Part shown: piece after piece, positions 26,043 through 35,308 of the stretch
Layout of the letters: each line of letters begins with the position of its first letter
Numbering within the stretch: the stretch's first letter is position 1
Assembly: GCF_028693505.1 (NCBI RefSeq)
Contig: NZ_JAQUVF010000003.1
Span: forward strand, 1 to 64,000
Origin: Oscillibacter sp.
GTDB lineage: Bacteria > Bacillota > Clostridia > Oscillospirales > Oscillospiraceae
Direction: 5' to 3'
Length of the DNA: 64,000 nt
Translations under genes and position numbers: made by a program
Notes under the pieces: model-generated
Told to the model about the DNA's origin: nothing
The model's input: only the letters and a program-made list of their open reading frames with translations
Databases searched by the model: none

Positions 26043-26641
26043 GCGAAGAGCAGAAGCAGCCTCTGGATGAGCAGACGCCGGAGACCCAGACAGGGCCGGA
26101 GGAGGTCCATCAGGATGCGTCCACCGAGGAAAAGGGTGACAAGGGCGGCAAGTCCAAAAAGAAAAAGGAGAAGGGCTTCACCTTCACCCGCGAACAGGTG
26201 GAACAGATGGAGCTGGCAGCCAGCCAGCTGAAGGCCGCCAAGGAGCAGTTTGTGCGTCTGAGCGCGGAGTATGATAACTACCGCAAGCGCACCACCAAGG
26301 AAAAGGAAGGCCTTTATCAGGACGCCAAGGCGGACACGATCAAGGAATTTCTGGCGGTGTACGACAATCTGGAGCGGGCCGCCGCCAGTGAGGGCGGAGA
26401 GGACTCCCCCCACAAAAAGGGGCTGGAGATGATTTTCGGCCAGTATAAGGAGACCCTGAAAAAGCTGGGCGTCACCGAGATCGAGGCCCAGGGCGCACCG
26501 TTTGACCCCGAACGGCACAACGCCGTGATGCACATTGACGACGAAAATTTGGGTGAGAACGTGGTGGCCCAGGTATTTCAGGCCGGTTTCCTGATGGGCG
26601 AGAAAGTGATTCGCCACGCCATTGTACAAGTCGCCAATTAA
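26039..26641 (+). CDS. grpE: Nucleotide exchange factor GrpE
   Basis: 200 residues. The acidic, disordered N-terminus (1-50) is followed by the long coiled coil (about 55-115, LSAEYDNYRKRTTKE) and the beta wing with FDPERHNAVMHIDDE and VIRHAIVQVAN at the end. It releases ADP from DnaK. AAGGAGG lies 11 nt upstream; overlaps hrcA by 4 nt. Confidence 0.97.
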   Translation: MSEEQKQPLDEQTPETQTGPEEVHQDASTEEKGDKGGKSKKKKEKGFTFTREQVEQMELAASQLKAAKEQFVRLSAEYDNYRKRTTKEKEGLYQDAKADTIKEFLAVYDNLERAAASEGGEDSPHKKGLEMIFGQYKETLKKLGVTEIEAQGAPFDPERHNAVMHIDDENLGENVVAQVFQAGFLMGEKVIRHAIVQVAN

Positions 26642-26691
26642 AATTGTTTGAAATAGAATTTTTAGATTCGTCAAAATAGGAGGAACCAATT

Positions 26692-28542
26692 ATGTCTAAA
26701 GTTATCGGTATCGATTTAGGAACCACCAACTCCTGCGTAGCCGTCATGGAAGGCGGCGAAGCGGTCGTCATTGCTAGCGCAGAGGGCAACCGCACCACGC
26801 CGTCCGTGGTGGCTTTCTCCAAGACCGGAGAGCGCATGGTCGGTCAGGTCGCCAAGCGGCAGGCCATCACCAATCCCGACCGCACCATTGCCTCCATCAA
26901 GCGCGAGATGGGCAGCGAACACAAGGTCACCGTTGACGCCAAGACCTATACGCCTCAGGAAATCAGCGCCATGATCCTGCAAAAGCTGAAGGCGGACGCG
27001 GAGGCGTATCTGGGCAGCTCCGTCACCGAGGCTGTTATCACCGTTCCCGCTTACTTCACCGACGCCCAGCGCCAGGCCACCAAGGATGCCGGCAGAATTG
27101 CGGGTCTGGATGTCAAGCGGATCATCAACGAGCCTACCGCCGCGGCGCTGGCCTACGGCGTGGATAAGGAGCAGTCCCAGAAGATCATGGTCTACGATCT
27201 GGGCGGCGGCACCTTCGACGTTTCCGTTCTGGAAATCGACGACGGCGTGATCGAGGTTTTGGCTACCGCGGGCAACAACCGCCTCGGCGGCGACGACTTT
27301 GACGAGTGCGTCATGAAGTATCTCGTGAGCGAATTCAAGCGCACCGACGGCGTGGACCTCTCCGGCGACAAGGTTGCCATGCAGCGGCTGAAGGAAGCTG
27401 CGGAGAAGGCCAAGGTGGAGCTCTCCGGCGTCACCACGTCCAACATCAACCTGCCCTATATCACCGCCGACGCCACCGGCCCCAAGCATCTGGACGTCAC
27501 GCTGACCCGGGCAAAATTCAACGAGCTGACCGCCCATCTGGTGGAGGCCACCATGGGCCCCGTCCGTCAGGCCATGTCCGACGCCGGTTTGCAGCCCAAG
27601 GAACTCACCAAGGTTTTGCTGGTGGGCGGCTCCAGCCGTATTCCCGCCGTGCAGGACGCTGTGAAGAACTTCACCGGCAGCGAGCCCTTCAAGGGCATCA
27701 ACCCCGACGAGTGCGTCGCCATGGGCGCGGCGCTCCAGGCCGGCGTGCTCACCGGCGATGTAAAGGGCCTGTTGCTGCTGGACGTCACGCCGCTGTCTCT
27801 CGGCATTGAGACCATGGGCGGCGTGTTCACCAAGCTGATCGACCGCAACACCACCATCCCCGTGAAGAAGAGCCAGATCTTCTCCACCGCCGCGGACAAT
27901 CAGACCTCCGTGGAGGTCAACGTGCTCCAGGGCGAGCGGGAAATGGCCGCTGCCAACAAGTCTCTTGGCCGCTTCCATCTGGACGGCATCGCCCCGGCCC
28001 GCCGCGGCGTTCCCCAGATCGAGGTCACCTTCGATATTGACGCCAACGGCATTGTGAATGTCTCCGCCAAGGACCTCGGCACTGGCAAGGAGCAACACGT
28101 CACCATCACCTCCTCCTCCAACATGAGCAAGGACGACGTTGAAAAGGCCGTCAGGGACGCCGAGCAGTATGCCGCCCAGGACAAGAAGCTCAAGGAAGAG
28201 GTTGAGGTCCGCAATCAGGCCGACCAGATGGTCTATCAGAGCGAAAAGACCCTCTCTGAAATGGGCGACAAGATCCCCGAGGACGAAAAGACCAAGGTGC
28301 AGGGCGGCATCGACAAGCTGAAGGAGGCCCTCAAGGGCACCGACACCGCCGCCATCAAGGCCGCCACCGAGGAGCTGACCCAGTCCTTCTACGCCGTCAG
28401 CGAGAAGCTCTATCAGCAGGCCAACCCGCAGGACGCCCAGGGCGCCGCCCAGCCGGGTCCCGACGCCGGAGCCGGCGCGCAGCAGGGCCAGTATTACGAC
28501 GCCGACTATAAGGTGGTCGATGAGGATGACAAGAAGCAGTAA
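26692..28542 (+). CDS. dnaK: Molecular chaperone DnaK (Hsp70)
   Basis: 616 residues, standard. [18 protein letters not shown] at the N-terminus, the phosphate loop [17 protein letters not shown] (about 164-180), the conserved interdomain linker [14 protein letters not shown] (about 360-373), the substrate-binding beta sandwich and a helical lid ending in an Ala/Gly/Gln linker and acidic tail. ATP-driven binding of unfolded chains with DnaJ and GrpE. The RBS AGGAGG is 8 nt upstream. Confidence 0.99.
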   Translation: MSKVIGIDLGTTNSCVAVMEGGEAVVIASAEGNRTTPSVVAFSKTGERMVGQVAKRQAITNPDRTIASIKREMGSEHKVTVDAKTYTPQEISAMILQKLKADAEAYLGSSVTEAVITVPAYFTDAQRQATKDAGRIAGLDVKRIINEPTAAALAYGVDKEQSQKIMVYDLGGGTFDVSVLEIDDGVIEVLATAGNNRLGGDDFDECVMKYLVSEFKRTDGVDLSGDKVAMQRLKEAAEKAKVELSGVTTSNINLPYITADATGPKHLDVTLTRAKFNELTAHLVEATMGPVRQAMSDAGLQPKELTKVLLVGGSSRIPAVQDAVKNFTGSEPFKGINPDECVAMGAALQAGVLTGDVKGLLLLDVTPLSLGIETMGGVFTKLIDRNTTIPVKKSQIFSTAADNQTSVEVNVLQGEREMAAANKSLGRFHLDGIAPARRGVPQIEVTFDIDANGIVNVSAKDLGTGKEQHVTITSSSNMSKDDVEKAVRDAEQYAAQDKKLKEEVEVRNQADQMVYQSEKTLSEMGDKIPEDEKTKVQGGIDKLKEALKGTDTAAIKAATEELTQSFYAVSEKLYQQANPQDAQGAAQPGPDAGAGAQQGQYYDADYKVVDEDDKKQ

Positions 28543-28555
28543 CCTCACATAAAAA

Positions 28556-28590
28556 CGTATCAGGGACAGGAATTGCCTGTCCCTGATACG
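28556..28590 (+). terminator. Hairpin between dnaK and dnaJ
   Basis: 15-bp perfect stem (CGTATCAGGGACAGG) with a 5-nt loop and no T-run. It probably modulates dnaJ expression or stabilises the dnaK 3' end rather than fully ending transcription. Confidence 0.6.
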
Positions 28591-28618
28591 CCGTTTCAGA
28601 AGATGAGGAGTTTTGGAT

Positions 28619-29752
28619 ATGGCAGAGTCTAAACGTGATTATTATGAGGTCCTTGGAACATCCAGAGGGGCTTCGGAAGCCGAGATCAAGAAGGCGTACC
28701 GCAAGCTGGCAAAGGAGAACCATCCGGACCTGAACCCCGGCGACAAAACGGCCGAAGCCCGCTTTAAAGAGGTCAACGAGGCGTATGAGGTCCTTTCCGA
28801 CCCCGATAAAAAGGCGCGGTACGACCAGTACGGACACGCGGGGGTGGACCCCAACTTCGGCGCCGGCGGCGCCGGGTTTGACGGCGGCTTCGATTTCGGC
28901 GATCTGGGCGATATTTTCGGCAGCTTCTTCGGCGGCGGCTTTGGCGGCGGACACCGCCAAAATCCCAACGCGCCCCAGCGGGGCGAGAGCATCCGGCTGT
29001 CCCTTGCAATCAGCTTTGAGGAGGCGGCGTTCGGCTGCGAGAAGGCTGTGACGGTGGACCGCATGGAACCGTGCGACACCTGCCACGGCAACGGCTGCGC
29101 CGCAGGCACCTCGCCGGAGGTGTGTCCCGAGTGCCACGGCACCGGCACGGTGCAGGTGCGGCGGCAGACGCCCATGGGCGTGTTTGCCACCTCCTCCCCC
29201 TGCACTCGCTGCGGCGGCAAGGGCAAGATCATCAACCAGCCGTGCCCGGAGTGCCGGGGCGCGGGCGCGGTGCGCAAACGCAAGACGATTCAGGCCAGCA
29301 TCCCCGCCGGAATCGACAACGGACAGACGATTTCCATCCGGGGGCAGGGTCACGCCGGGAAAAACGGCGGTCCCGCCGGCGATTTGCTGATTACAATTAC
29401 CGTCCGTCCCCACGAGCTGTTCCGCCGGGAGGGGACCAGCGTTTTGTGCGAAGCGCCGATCACCTTTGCCCAGGCGGTGCTGGGCGCGGAGCTGGAGATT
29501 CCCACCATCGACGGAAAGGTGAAGTATGACCTGCCGGAGGGTACCCAGAGCGGCACCACCTTCCGCCTCAAGGGGAAGGGCATTCCCACCATCAACGGGC
29601 GGGGCCGGGGCGACCAGTATGTCACCGTCTTTATTGAGACGCCCCAGAACCTGAACAAGGAGCAGAAGGAAGCGCTGCGCAAATTCGCCGAGAGCGTGGG
29701 GGACAACAACTACGAGGAGCGGAAAAAGTTCTTCAAGAAGTTCAAGAAATGA
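28619..29752 (+). CDS. dnaJ: Co-chaperone DnaJ (Hsp40, type I)
   Basis: 377 residues. J domain (5-70) with HPD in [11 protein letters not shown], Gly/Phe-rich region (about 75-115), four CxxCxGxG-type zinc repeats ([32 protein letters not shown], about 150-220), then the C-terminal substrate domains. It delivers clients to DnaK and stimulates its ATPase. ATG 28619 is preferred over the TTG two codons upstream because GAGGAG ends 8 nt before it. Confidence 0.98.
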   Translation: MAESKRDYYEVLGTSRGASEAEIKKAYRKLAKENHPDLNPGDKTAEARFKEVNEAYEVLSDPDKKARYDQYGHAGVDPNFGAGGAGFDGGFDFGDLGDIFGSFFGGGFGGGHRQNPNAPQRGESIRLSLAISFEEAAFGCEKAVTVDRMEPCDTCHGNGCAAGTSPEVCPECHGTGTVQVRRQTPMGVFATSSPCTRCGGKGKIINQPCPECRGAGAVRKRKTIQASIPAGIDNGQTISIRGQGHAGKNGGPAGDLLITITVRPHELFRREGTSVLCEAPITFAQAVLGAELEIPTIDGKVKYDLPEGTQSGTTFRLKGKGIPTINGRGRGDQYVTVFIETPQNLNKEQKEALRKFAESVGDNNYEERKKFFKKFKK

Positions 29753-29761
29753 GGAATGGCA

Positions 29762-30571
29762 ATGTATTTGGCTGATTTCCACACCCATTCCACCATTTCT
29801 CCCGACGCCCGCAATACCATGACGGAAATGGCCCGCGCCGCCGTGGCAGCCGGGCTTGACGAGCTGTGCTTCACCGACCATATGGAGCCGGTGAACTGGG
29901 GCACGCAGGAGCTGCGGACCTCGTACCAATGGCACGAGCTGTCGGCGGAATTTCAAAAGGCGCAATCAGCTGTGGGGGAGCGCATCAAGCTGCGGCTGGG
30001 CGTGGAGCTGGGGGACGCCCCCCGGGACTTTGCCCATGTGGAAAAGCTGATGGCGGAGGCTCCGGAGCTGGACTTTGTGATCGGTTCGGAGCATATGCTC
30101 TCCCAGCGCTATCACTACGATGACCTCTACTTCTTCGATCCCGCCGACGAGGCGGAGGCCCGGGCGGGCATCGCGGATTACCTGCATCAGGTGCAGCTGC
30201 TGGCCGCATGGGGAAACTTCAGCGTGCTGGGGCATTTGACGCTGCCGCTGCGGTATCTGAACGAAAACCACGGCTTTCATCTGACCTTTGACGGATTTGA
30301 GGCGGAAGTGGAGACCATTTTCCGCACCCTCATCCAAAATGGGTGCGGCATTGAGCTGAATACCAACCGGGGCAACGAACCCCTTCCCGGCGAGAAGTGG
30401 CTGCGCATGTACCGCCAGCTGGGCGGAGAGATCATCACACTGGGCAGCGACGCCCACAACACGCAATTTGTTGGGTGCGCCCTCCGGGAGCGGCAGGCAT
30501 TGCTGCGAGCGTGCGGATTCACCCGCTTTTGTACCTTTGAGAAACGCCAGTGCGTCTTTCACGCGCTGTAA
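29762..30571 (+). CDS. PHP-domain histidinol-phosphatase-like phosphoesterase
   Basis: 269 residues of the polymerase and histidinol phosphatase superfamily. Metal ligands are visible: DFHTHSTISPD at the N-terminus, FTDHME, the central GSEHML and LGHLTLP, and C-terminal LGSDAHN. This set is typical of HisJ/HisK phosphatases, which remove phosphate from histidinol phosphate, but no other his gene is near, so the substrate is open. ATG 29762 is chosen over 29756 because the GAGG site overlapping the dnaJ stop ends at 29754. Confidence 0.85.
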   Translation: MYLADFHTHSTISPDARNTMTEMARAAVAAGLDELCFTDHMEPVNWGTQELRTSYQWHELSAEFQKAQSAVGERIKLRLGVELGDAPRDFAHVEKLMAEAPELDFVIGSEHMLSQRYHYDDLYFFDPADEAEARAGIADYLHQVQLLAAWGNFSVLGHLTLPLRYLNENHGFHLTFDGFEAEVETIFRTLIQNGCGIELNTNRGNEPLPGEKWLRMYRQLGGEIITLGSDAHNTQFVGCALRERQALLRACGFTRFCTFEKRQCVFHAL

Positions 30572-30594
30572 AGAAAAAATCAGGAGGCTGCACT

Positions 30595-31035
30595 ATGAAA
30601 ATCGCATTGGGTTCCGACCACGGCGGATACGCACTCAAGCAGGACGTCATGAAGGTTTTGGAAAAGCTGGGCTATGAGTATGAGGACTTTGGCTGCGACT
30701 CCACCGACAGCTGCGACTACCCGGATTTCGGCGCCGCCGCAGCAAGGGCAGTGGCGGATGGAAGGTGCGAGCGGGGCATTGTGATCTGCACCACCGGCAT
30801 CGGCATCTCCATTGCCGCCAACAAGATCCACGGGATTCGCTGCGCCCACTGCGCCGACTGTCTGGAAGCGGAGATGACCCGGCGTCACAACGACGCCAAC
30901 ATGCTGGCCATCGGCGCGGGATTTACCGGAGGAAACATGGCGGAGCGCATGGTGGAGGTCTTTTTGTCCACGGAGTTTGAAGGCGGACGCCATGCCCGCC
31001 GGGTGGATAAAATGATGGCGCTGGAAAAGGATTGA
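30595..31035 (+). CDS. rpiB: Ribose-5-phosphate isomerase B
   Basis: 146 residues of the RpiB/LacAB family. GSDHGGYALK at the N-terminus (Asp and His of the active site), DFGCDS, catalytic Cys in GIVICTTGIGISIAANKI, and the C-terminal RRHNDANMLAIGAG are all present. It interconverts ribose 5-phosphate and ribulose 5-phosphate in the pentose phosphate pathway. AGGAGG lies 8 nt before the start. Confidence 0.96.
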   Translation: MKIALGSDHGGYALKQDVMKVLEKLGYEYEDFGCDSTDSCDYPDFGAAAARAVADGRCERGIVICTTGIGISIAANKIHGIRCAHCADCLEAEMTRRHNDANMLAIGAGFTGGNMAERMVEVFLSTEFEGGRHARRVDKMMALEKD

Positions 31036-31068
31036 TTTCCCGAAAGCGCTGAGAGGAGATGACGGAAA

Positions 31069-32097
31069 ATGGCGGGTTCCAGAGGATACCACAGCTACCA
31101 CGGGCGGACGCCGAAATGGAAAATCGCGCTGGCTGTGCTTCTGGTGCTGGTTATTTTAGCCGCCGTCGGGGTAATAGCCTTGCAGGAACACGTTGTCTAT
31201 GACGAGACGGGAACGCCCCATCTGCGTCTGCCCGTGGAAAAGACCGAGGAAGCGCCGCCACAGGAGGACGATTCGGTGGAGCTGACCATTCAGGCGCCCC
31301 AAGGCCCGGAGACGCTTTGCGCCCTCGCTCTGCCGGAGGGTCCCTTGACGCTGGCAGGTCTGGAAGCGGCGCTGGATACAAAGGCCGCCGACGTCCCATC
31401 TTACAACGCGGCGGTGGTTACGCTCAAGGGGGCGGATGGCACGGTCTACTTTGACTCCGCCGCTGCGGTATCCGGCTGCGTGAGCCTTGCTCCGGACACG
31501 GACGATGCCTTGAAAAAGCTGGCGGAGAGGACCGCGTATACGGCGGCCCGCATCAGCTGCTTCCGTGACCCCAAAGCCGCCAACCACGACGTAAAGGGCA
31601 TGGGACTGGAAAATACCGGCGGCTATATCTTCTACGACGGCAACAACAACCAGTGGCTGGACCCCGCAAAGCCCGCCGCCCGGCAGTACCTGTGCGATCT
31701 GGCGAAGGAAGCCGCGGCGCTGGGGTTTGATGAAGTGGTGCTCACCGACGTCTCCTATCCAACCGAGGGCAAGCTCAATAAAATCGCCTACGGAGAGGGC
31801 GCCAAGCGTGAAAACCTGCTGACATTTCTTGCGGAGATGCGCACGGCGCTGGAACCGTACAGCGTGGCGCTGAGCGTGGAACTGCCGGAAACCGCCTTCG
31901 CCGCCGACGGGGCGGAAGGCGACCTTTCGCTTTCGGCAGTTGCCGCCAAGGTGGACCGCATCTATGCCCAAACCGACGTGGCCCAAGCGGATGCGCTGGC
32001 CGCCCGGGTGGAAGATGCCGGAACGGCGGATTTCGTGGCGGAGCTGCGCGAATACGATGATTCCGTCAAGGGCAATTGCCTGATCCTCCCACAGTAA
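31069..32097 (+). CDS. Membrane-anchored DUF4015-like (putative glycoside hydrolase fold) protein
   Basis: 342 residues. A membrane helix (about 18-41) follows a basic N-terminus, so most of the protein is outside the cell. The mid region (about 165-235) has AARISCFRDPKAAN, QWLDPAKP and LCDLAKEAAALGFDEVVLTD, a run recognisable from DUF4015 TIM-barrel proteins, which are related to glycoside hydrolases. Catalytic residues cannot be confirmed by eye. Last gene before a terminator. Confidence 0.7.
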   Translation: MAGSRGYHSYHGRTPKWKIALAVLLVLVILAAVGVIALQEHVVYDETGTPHLRLPVEKTEEAPPQEDDSVELTIQAPQGPETLCALALPEGPLTLAGLEAALDTKAADVPSYNAAVVTLKGADGTVYFDSAAAVSGCVSLAPDTDDALKKLAERTAYTAARISCFRDPKAANHDVKGMGLENTGGYIFYDGNNNQWLDPAKPAARQYLCDLAKEAAALGFDEVVLTDVSYPTEGKLNKIAYGEGAKRENLLTFLAEMRTALEPYSVALSVELPETAFAADGAEGDLSLSAVAAKVDRIYAQTDVAQADALAARVEDAGTADFVAELREYDDSVKGNCLILPQ

Positions 32098-32108
32098 AAC
32101 AGTAAAAA

Positions 32109-32141
32109 AGGAAGGCCCGCGCTTTTAGCGCGGGCCTTCCT
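32109..32141 (+). terminator. Terminator copy 1 (33 bp, direct repeat)
   Basis: AGGAAGGCCCGCGC, TTTTA loop, and exact complement; preceded by A6. Identical over 33 bp to the hairpin at 32341-32373. Here the hairpin is not followed by a T-run because the 199 bp element begins directly after it. Confidence 0.85.
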
Positions 32142-32340
32142 GAGACTGTCGAAAAAGCCAGCAGGCTTTTTCGACAAAAGGATTCGCGCCGCTCTGCGCC
32201 TCATATGTCCGCTTTCGGCGGACAATTCGACGCTCGCTTTGCACAAAGTGTTTTCGCCCACGTACACGCCGCGGTCGAAAACCGATTTCAATTTTTTGCC
32301 GCCCCGGCGGCAAACTCTGTGAGACTTTTTCAACAAGCTG
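32142..32340. repeat. 199-bp MITE-like intergenic element
   Basis: It lies exactly between two identical 33-bp terminator hairpins. Both ends hold related sequence in opposite orientation (CTGTCGAAAAAG at the left, CTTTTTCAACAAG at the right). The left end is a perfect hairpin TGTCGAAAAAGCC-agca-GGCTTTTTCGACA (32148-32177), and an internal hairpin uses TTTGCCGCC (about 32297-32316). No credible coding sequence. It looks like a non-autonomous mobile or structural repeat; other genome copies would be expected. Confidence 0.55.
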
Positions 32341-32377
32341 AGGAAGGCCCGCGCTTTTAGCGCGGGCCTTCCTTTTT
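32341..32377. terminator. Terminator copy 2 (33 bp, direct repeat), bidirectional
   Basis: Exact copy of the hairpin at 32109-32141, here followed by TTTTTATC. It lies against the 3' end of the convergent MBL gene. Confidence 0.9.
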
Positions 32378-32378
32378 A

Positions 32379-33101
32379 TCAGTCGTCGAAGGAAAATTGC
32401 TGCCCGTTTTGCTTGACGGGGACGGTTTGCGAAGCAAAGGCGGGGCAGGCGGCGAGAAATTTCTCCGTAAAGCCGAACTCCTCCCACTGGTGCATGGGGA
32501 GAAAGCGGTCAATTTTTGCCGATTCCAAAAAGTATCGGGGGCCACGGAAGGCGTCCTCCCCCAGACGGGGGTCCAAGGCCAGCATGGCGAGGTCCAAATG
32601 CCGAGCCTGAAGGGGCTGGGTATACCGCTTGAAGTCCGTTTCCATCGTGCGGTTCCAGGCGATTTCCTCGCCCTCCCAGTGCCACCAGTTCAAATCCCCG
32701 GCGTGAAAAACGCTTCGCCCCTCCGCCGTCACCAAAAAGGCGACGCCCTCGTCGGTAGAGGGCAGGGTCTCCACAAAGACGCCGGGCAGCGCCTCCACCG
32801 TCTCGCCGCCGCCCACCCGGCGGCAGCGCTCCACGGTCTTCTGCGAAATGGCCCACGCGGTTTGATTCCGCGCTGTCAGGCGGATGTCCCGCCCCAGCAG
32901 GAAGGAAACTTCCCGGCGGCCGTCGTCCAGCGCGAAGATGGCGGGATTGAAGTGGTCCGGATGATGATGGCTGGCGCATACCAGCAGCGGTTTCCCCTCC
33001 GGCAGGGGGGGAAGCTCCCCCTTCCACCAGTCAAAAAGCACGGAAAATCCGCTGTACTCCAAAAGAAAACCGCTATGGGCCAGAAATGTGACGCGGATCA
33101 T
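32379..33101 (-). CDS. MBL-fold metallo-hydrolase
   Basis: 240 residues. The metallo-beta-lactamase signature CASHHHPDHFNPAIF (about 42-56) supplies the zinc ligands; later ligands are in FHAGDLNWW (about 131-139) and LPMHQWEEF. It belongs to the broad UlaG/YhfI-like group of MBL hydrolases, whose substrates are varied. It overlaps the upstream ybjQ gene by 4 nt and is probably co-transcribed with the MerR gene. Confidence 0.88.
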   Translation of the reverse strand: MIRVTFLAHSGFLLEYSGFSVLFDWWKGELPPLPEGKPLLVCASHHHPDHFNPAIFALDDGRREVSFLLGRDIRLTARNQTAWAISQKTVERCRRVGGGETVEALPGVFVETLPSTDEGVAFLVTAEGRSVFHAGDLNWWHWEGEEIAWNRTMETDFKRYTQPLQARHLDLAMLALDPRLGEDAFRGPRYFLESAKIDRFLPMHQWEEFGFTEKFLAACPAFASQTVPVKQNGQQFSFDD

Positions 33102-33409
33102 AAAAACCGCACTGCGGTGCCGTAGGCAATCACCTCGGCCGCTCCCTGCATCACGGAAGAGGAGGCGTAGCGCACGCCCAAAACGGCGTCCGCGCCCATG
33201 GCCTCCGCAGCGTCCACCATGCGTTTGGTGGCGATTTGCCGGGCCTCGTTGAGCATTTCCGTGTAGCCCACGATTTCGCCGCCCACCAGCGTTTTCATGC
33301 CGGCCATGAAGTCCCGGCCAAAGTTTTTGCTGTATACCACGGTGCCTTTTGCAATGTCCAGCGCTTCAAAATCCTGCCCGGGAATGGTTTCCAGTGTGAC
33401 GAGTTTCAT
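33098..33409 (-). CDS. YbjQ/DUF74 family heavy-metal-binding-domain protein
   Basis: 103 residues. The pattern KGTVVYSKNFGRDFMAGMKT, GGEIVGYTEMLNEAR and GADAVLGVRYASS is diagnostic of YbjQ, a pentameric small protein annotated as putative heavy-metal binding. AGGAGG precedes the start; ATGA overlap with the next gene. It lies in a MerR-controlled operon, which would fit a metal or drug response. Function unproven. Confidence 0.9.
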   Translation of the reverse strand: MKLVTLETIPGQDFEALDIAKGTVVYSKNFGRDFMAGMKTLVGGEIVGYTEMLNEARQIATKRMVDAAEAMGADAVLGVRYASSSVMQGAAEVIAYGTAVRFL

Positions 33410-33431
33410 ATGAATTCCTCCTTAGAAATAT

Positions 33432-34085
33432 TCAATAATTTTTGGCGTCATCCTCTTCGCCGCGGCCGATCTCCCGAATCCGCAGCGCCAGAGCGATGGC
33501 CACGCCCAACATGACCGCTGCCGGAATGGCCAGCAGCAAAATCAGCAGCGGCAGAGGCGGAGCGCCAACCGGGTCGTGTTCAAAGGCCCAGAGAAACAGC
33601 CAGATGCAGCCCGCCATGAGTACTGCCATGAGAATGGAAATCACCACGGGAGCGATGTAACGCCGCCGCTTCGTATCCTGCTTTTGCCGATCCATAAAGG
33701 TTGTCCCCTCCTGTTCCATCCGCGCCATCCGCGCAAGCAGCGCCTCGGCATCCAGCTGCGCCAGCTTTTCACCGCACCCTGTCAGGTCCCCACAAAGCCG
33801 GGAGGCCGCGTCCAAATTTTCCCGCTCCCGTTCCAGCGTGACCAGATGGCGGCGCATGCCGTCCCCCACGGTGCGGGCGCCGGATTGCATCTGCCGGATC
33901 TCCTCCAGCAGAAAGCCCAGCTTGCGCAGCAGCTTGATCCGCCGCAGCGCGGCGACGTCCTCGTCGCCGTAATCCCGGTAGCCGTTTTCGCTGTTTCGCC
34001 GGGGAGTGAGCAGGCCCTCGGCTTCGTAAAAGCGGATGTTTTTCTTGGTGATTCCCACCAGAGATTCAACTTCGTTGATTTTCAT
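33432..34085 (-). CDS. MerR-family regulator with C-terminal membrane segments
   Basis: 217 residues. N-terminal MerR winged helix (KINEVESLVGITKKNIRFYE then GYRDYGDEDVAALRRIKLLR), a coiled coil (about 75-125), and two hydrophobic helices (about 147-168 and 177-202). MerR proteins twist promoters with long spacers; membrane-tethered versions are a minor clostridial type. ATG 34085 is chosen because GAGGG lies 9 nt upstream. Its promoter carries a dyad in a 19-bp spacer, so it very likely regulates itself and the two downstream genes. Confidence 0.88.
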   Translation of the reverse strand: MKINEVESLVGITKKNIRFYEAEGLLTPRRNSENGYRDYGDEDVAALRRIKLLRKLGFLLEEIRQMQSGARTVGDGMRRHLVTLERERENLDAASRLCGDLTGCGEKLAQLDAEALLARMARMEQEGTTFMDRQKQDTKRRRYIAPVVISILMAVLMAGCIWLFLWAFEHDPVGAPPLPLLILLLAIPAAVMLGVAIALALRIREIGRGEEDDAKNY

Positions 34086-34109
34086 GGGCGGTTCCCTCTT
34101 TCTGACCGT

Positions 34110-34140
34110 ATGGTACACCTTCCAGAAGGAGGAAGGTCAA
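34110..34140 (-). promoter_or_regulatory. MerR-type promoter: 19-bp spacer with central dyad
   Basis: On the minus strand TTGACC, 19-nt spacer, TACCAT. The spacer holds ACCTTCC-N7-GGAAGGT (34117-34137). A lengthened spacer with a dyad is the hallmark of MerR-activated promoters. Confidence 0.88.
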
Positions 34141-34189
34141 GACTTTTTTAAAAAAATCTGCGGGAGGACTGGGAACAGATCGGGGAGTA

Positions 34190-34205
34190 TGGTACAATCA
34201 TACCA
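34190..34205 (+). promoter_or_regulatory. Extended -10 promoter of mutY giving a near-leaderless transcript
   Basis: TGg plus TACAAT (34193-34198) lies 6 nt before the mutY ATG; the -35 is weak (TGGGAA, 17-nt spacer). No ribosome site exists before the ATG. The expected start point is at or next to A of the ATG at 34205. Confidence 0.55.
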
Positions 34206-35308
34206 TGAATGCACAAAAAACGACAACAGAAAATTGCCTTGCACCACTGCCCGCGCCCCTGTTGGCGTGGTTCCGGGCCAACGCCAGAGACCTCCCGTGG
34301 CGGCGGACCCAGGACCCCTATCCCATTTGGGTGTCAGAGATCATGCTCCAGCAGACCCGGGTGGCGGCGGTCCTTGGGTATTATGCCCGGTTTCTCACGG
34401 CGCTGCCCTCGGTGGAAGCTTTGGCGTTTGCCCCGGAACAGCAGCTGATGAAGCTCTGGGAGGGGCTTGGCTATTACAGCCGCGCACGGAATTTGCAAAA
34501 AGCCGCGAAGCTGATCGTCCAGCGCGGCGCCTTTCCCGATACCTACGAGGGCCTTTTGGAGCTGCCGGGGATCGGGGAGTATACCGCCGGGGCCATCGCC
34601 TCCGCCGCCTTCGGGGAGCGTCAGGCCGCCGTGGACGGGAACGTGCTGCGGGTGGTGAGTCGGCTGACCGACTGCCACCGGGATATTCTGGACGCGAAGG
34701 TAAAAAAAGAGGTGCGCAGGCAGATCCTGTCTGTGATGCCGGAGACGGCGGCGGACATCCGCATTTTCAATCAGGCCACCATGGAGCTGGGGGCCACGGT
34801 GTGCGTGCCCAACGGACCGCCGAAATGCGAGCGCTGCCCGGTTTGCGAAAGCTGCCTTGGACGAGCCCGGGGCACGGCGGAAGCTTTGCCGGTGAAGGCG
34901 GCTAAGAAGGCCCGGCGGGTGGAGGAAAAGACAGTGTTTTTGCTGCTGCGCGGCGGCAGGGCGGCGCTGCGCCGCCGGTCCGACAGCGGACTTCTGGCGG
35001 GGCTGTGGGAGTTCCCCAATGTGGAGGGCACGCTGGACGAGGCGGCATCTCCAAGCGCGGTAACGGCCTGGGGCCTGGAGCCCAAGGCGTGGAGAAATCA
35101 ACTGACCGCCAAACATATTTTCACCCATGTGGAGTGGCACATGACGGGCTATACGCTGGAAGTGGCGGGGGACGGCCCCGGGGACTTTTTGTGGGTGGAC
35201 GCCAAGGGTCTTGCCGAGCACGCGGTTCCCTCGGCCTTTGCCCGGTATTATGCGCAGGCCGAGGAGGTGCTTTCTGCATGGGAGAGCTGCTGGCAGCCGG
35301 ATTTGTAG
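34205..35308 (+). CDS. mutY: Adenine DNA glycosylase MutY
   Basis: Removes adenine paired with 8-oxoguanine in base-excision repair. 367 residues. HhH-GPD domain with WVSEIMLQQTRV (catalytic Glu), helix-hairpin-helix LPGIGEYTAGAIAS (about 118-131) and the Asp in AAVDGNVLRV; four cysteines of the [4Fe-4S] cluster follow (CVPNGPPKCERCPVCESC, about 200-217). The C-terminal NUDIX-like 8-oxoG recognition domain runs to the end (SGLLAGLWEFPN). No SD is seen; probably leaderless. Confidence 0.96.
   Translation: MNAQKTTTENCLAPLPAPLLAWFRANARDLPWRRTQDPYPIWVSEIMLQQTRVAAVLGYYARFLTALPSVEALAFAPEQQLMKLWEGLGYYSRARNLQKAAKLIVQRGAFPDTYEGLLELPGIGEYTAGAIASAAFGERQAAVDGNVLRVVSRLTDCHRDILDAKVKKEVRRQILSVMPETAADIRIFNQATMELGATVCVPNGPPKCERCPVCESCLGRARGTAEALPVKAAKKARRVEEKTVFLLLRGGRAALRRRSDSGLLAGLWEFPNVEGTLDEAASPSAVTAWGLEPKAWRNQLTAKHIFTHVEWHMTGYTLEVAGDGPGDFLWVDAKGLAEHAVPSAFARYYAQAEEVLSAWESCWQPDL

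Noticed and set aside
26716-28548. A 610-codon open frame antisense to dnaK
   Set aside because: Known artefact of dnaK codon bias in GC-rich genomes; the plus-strand gene is certain.
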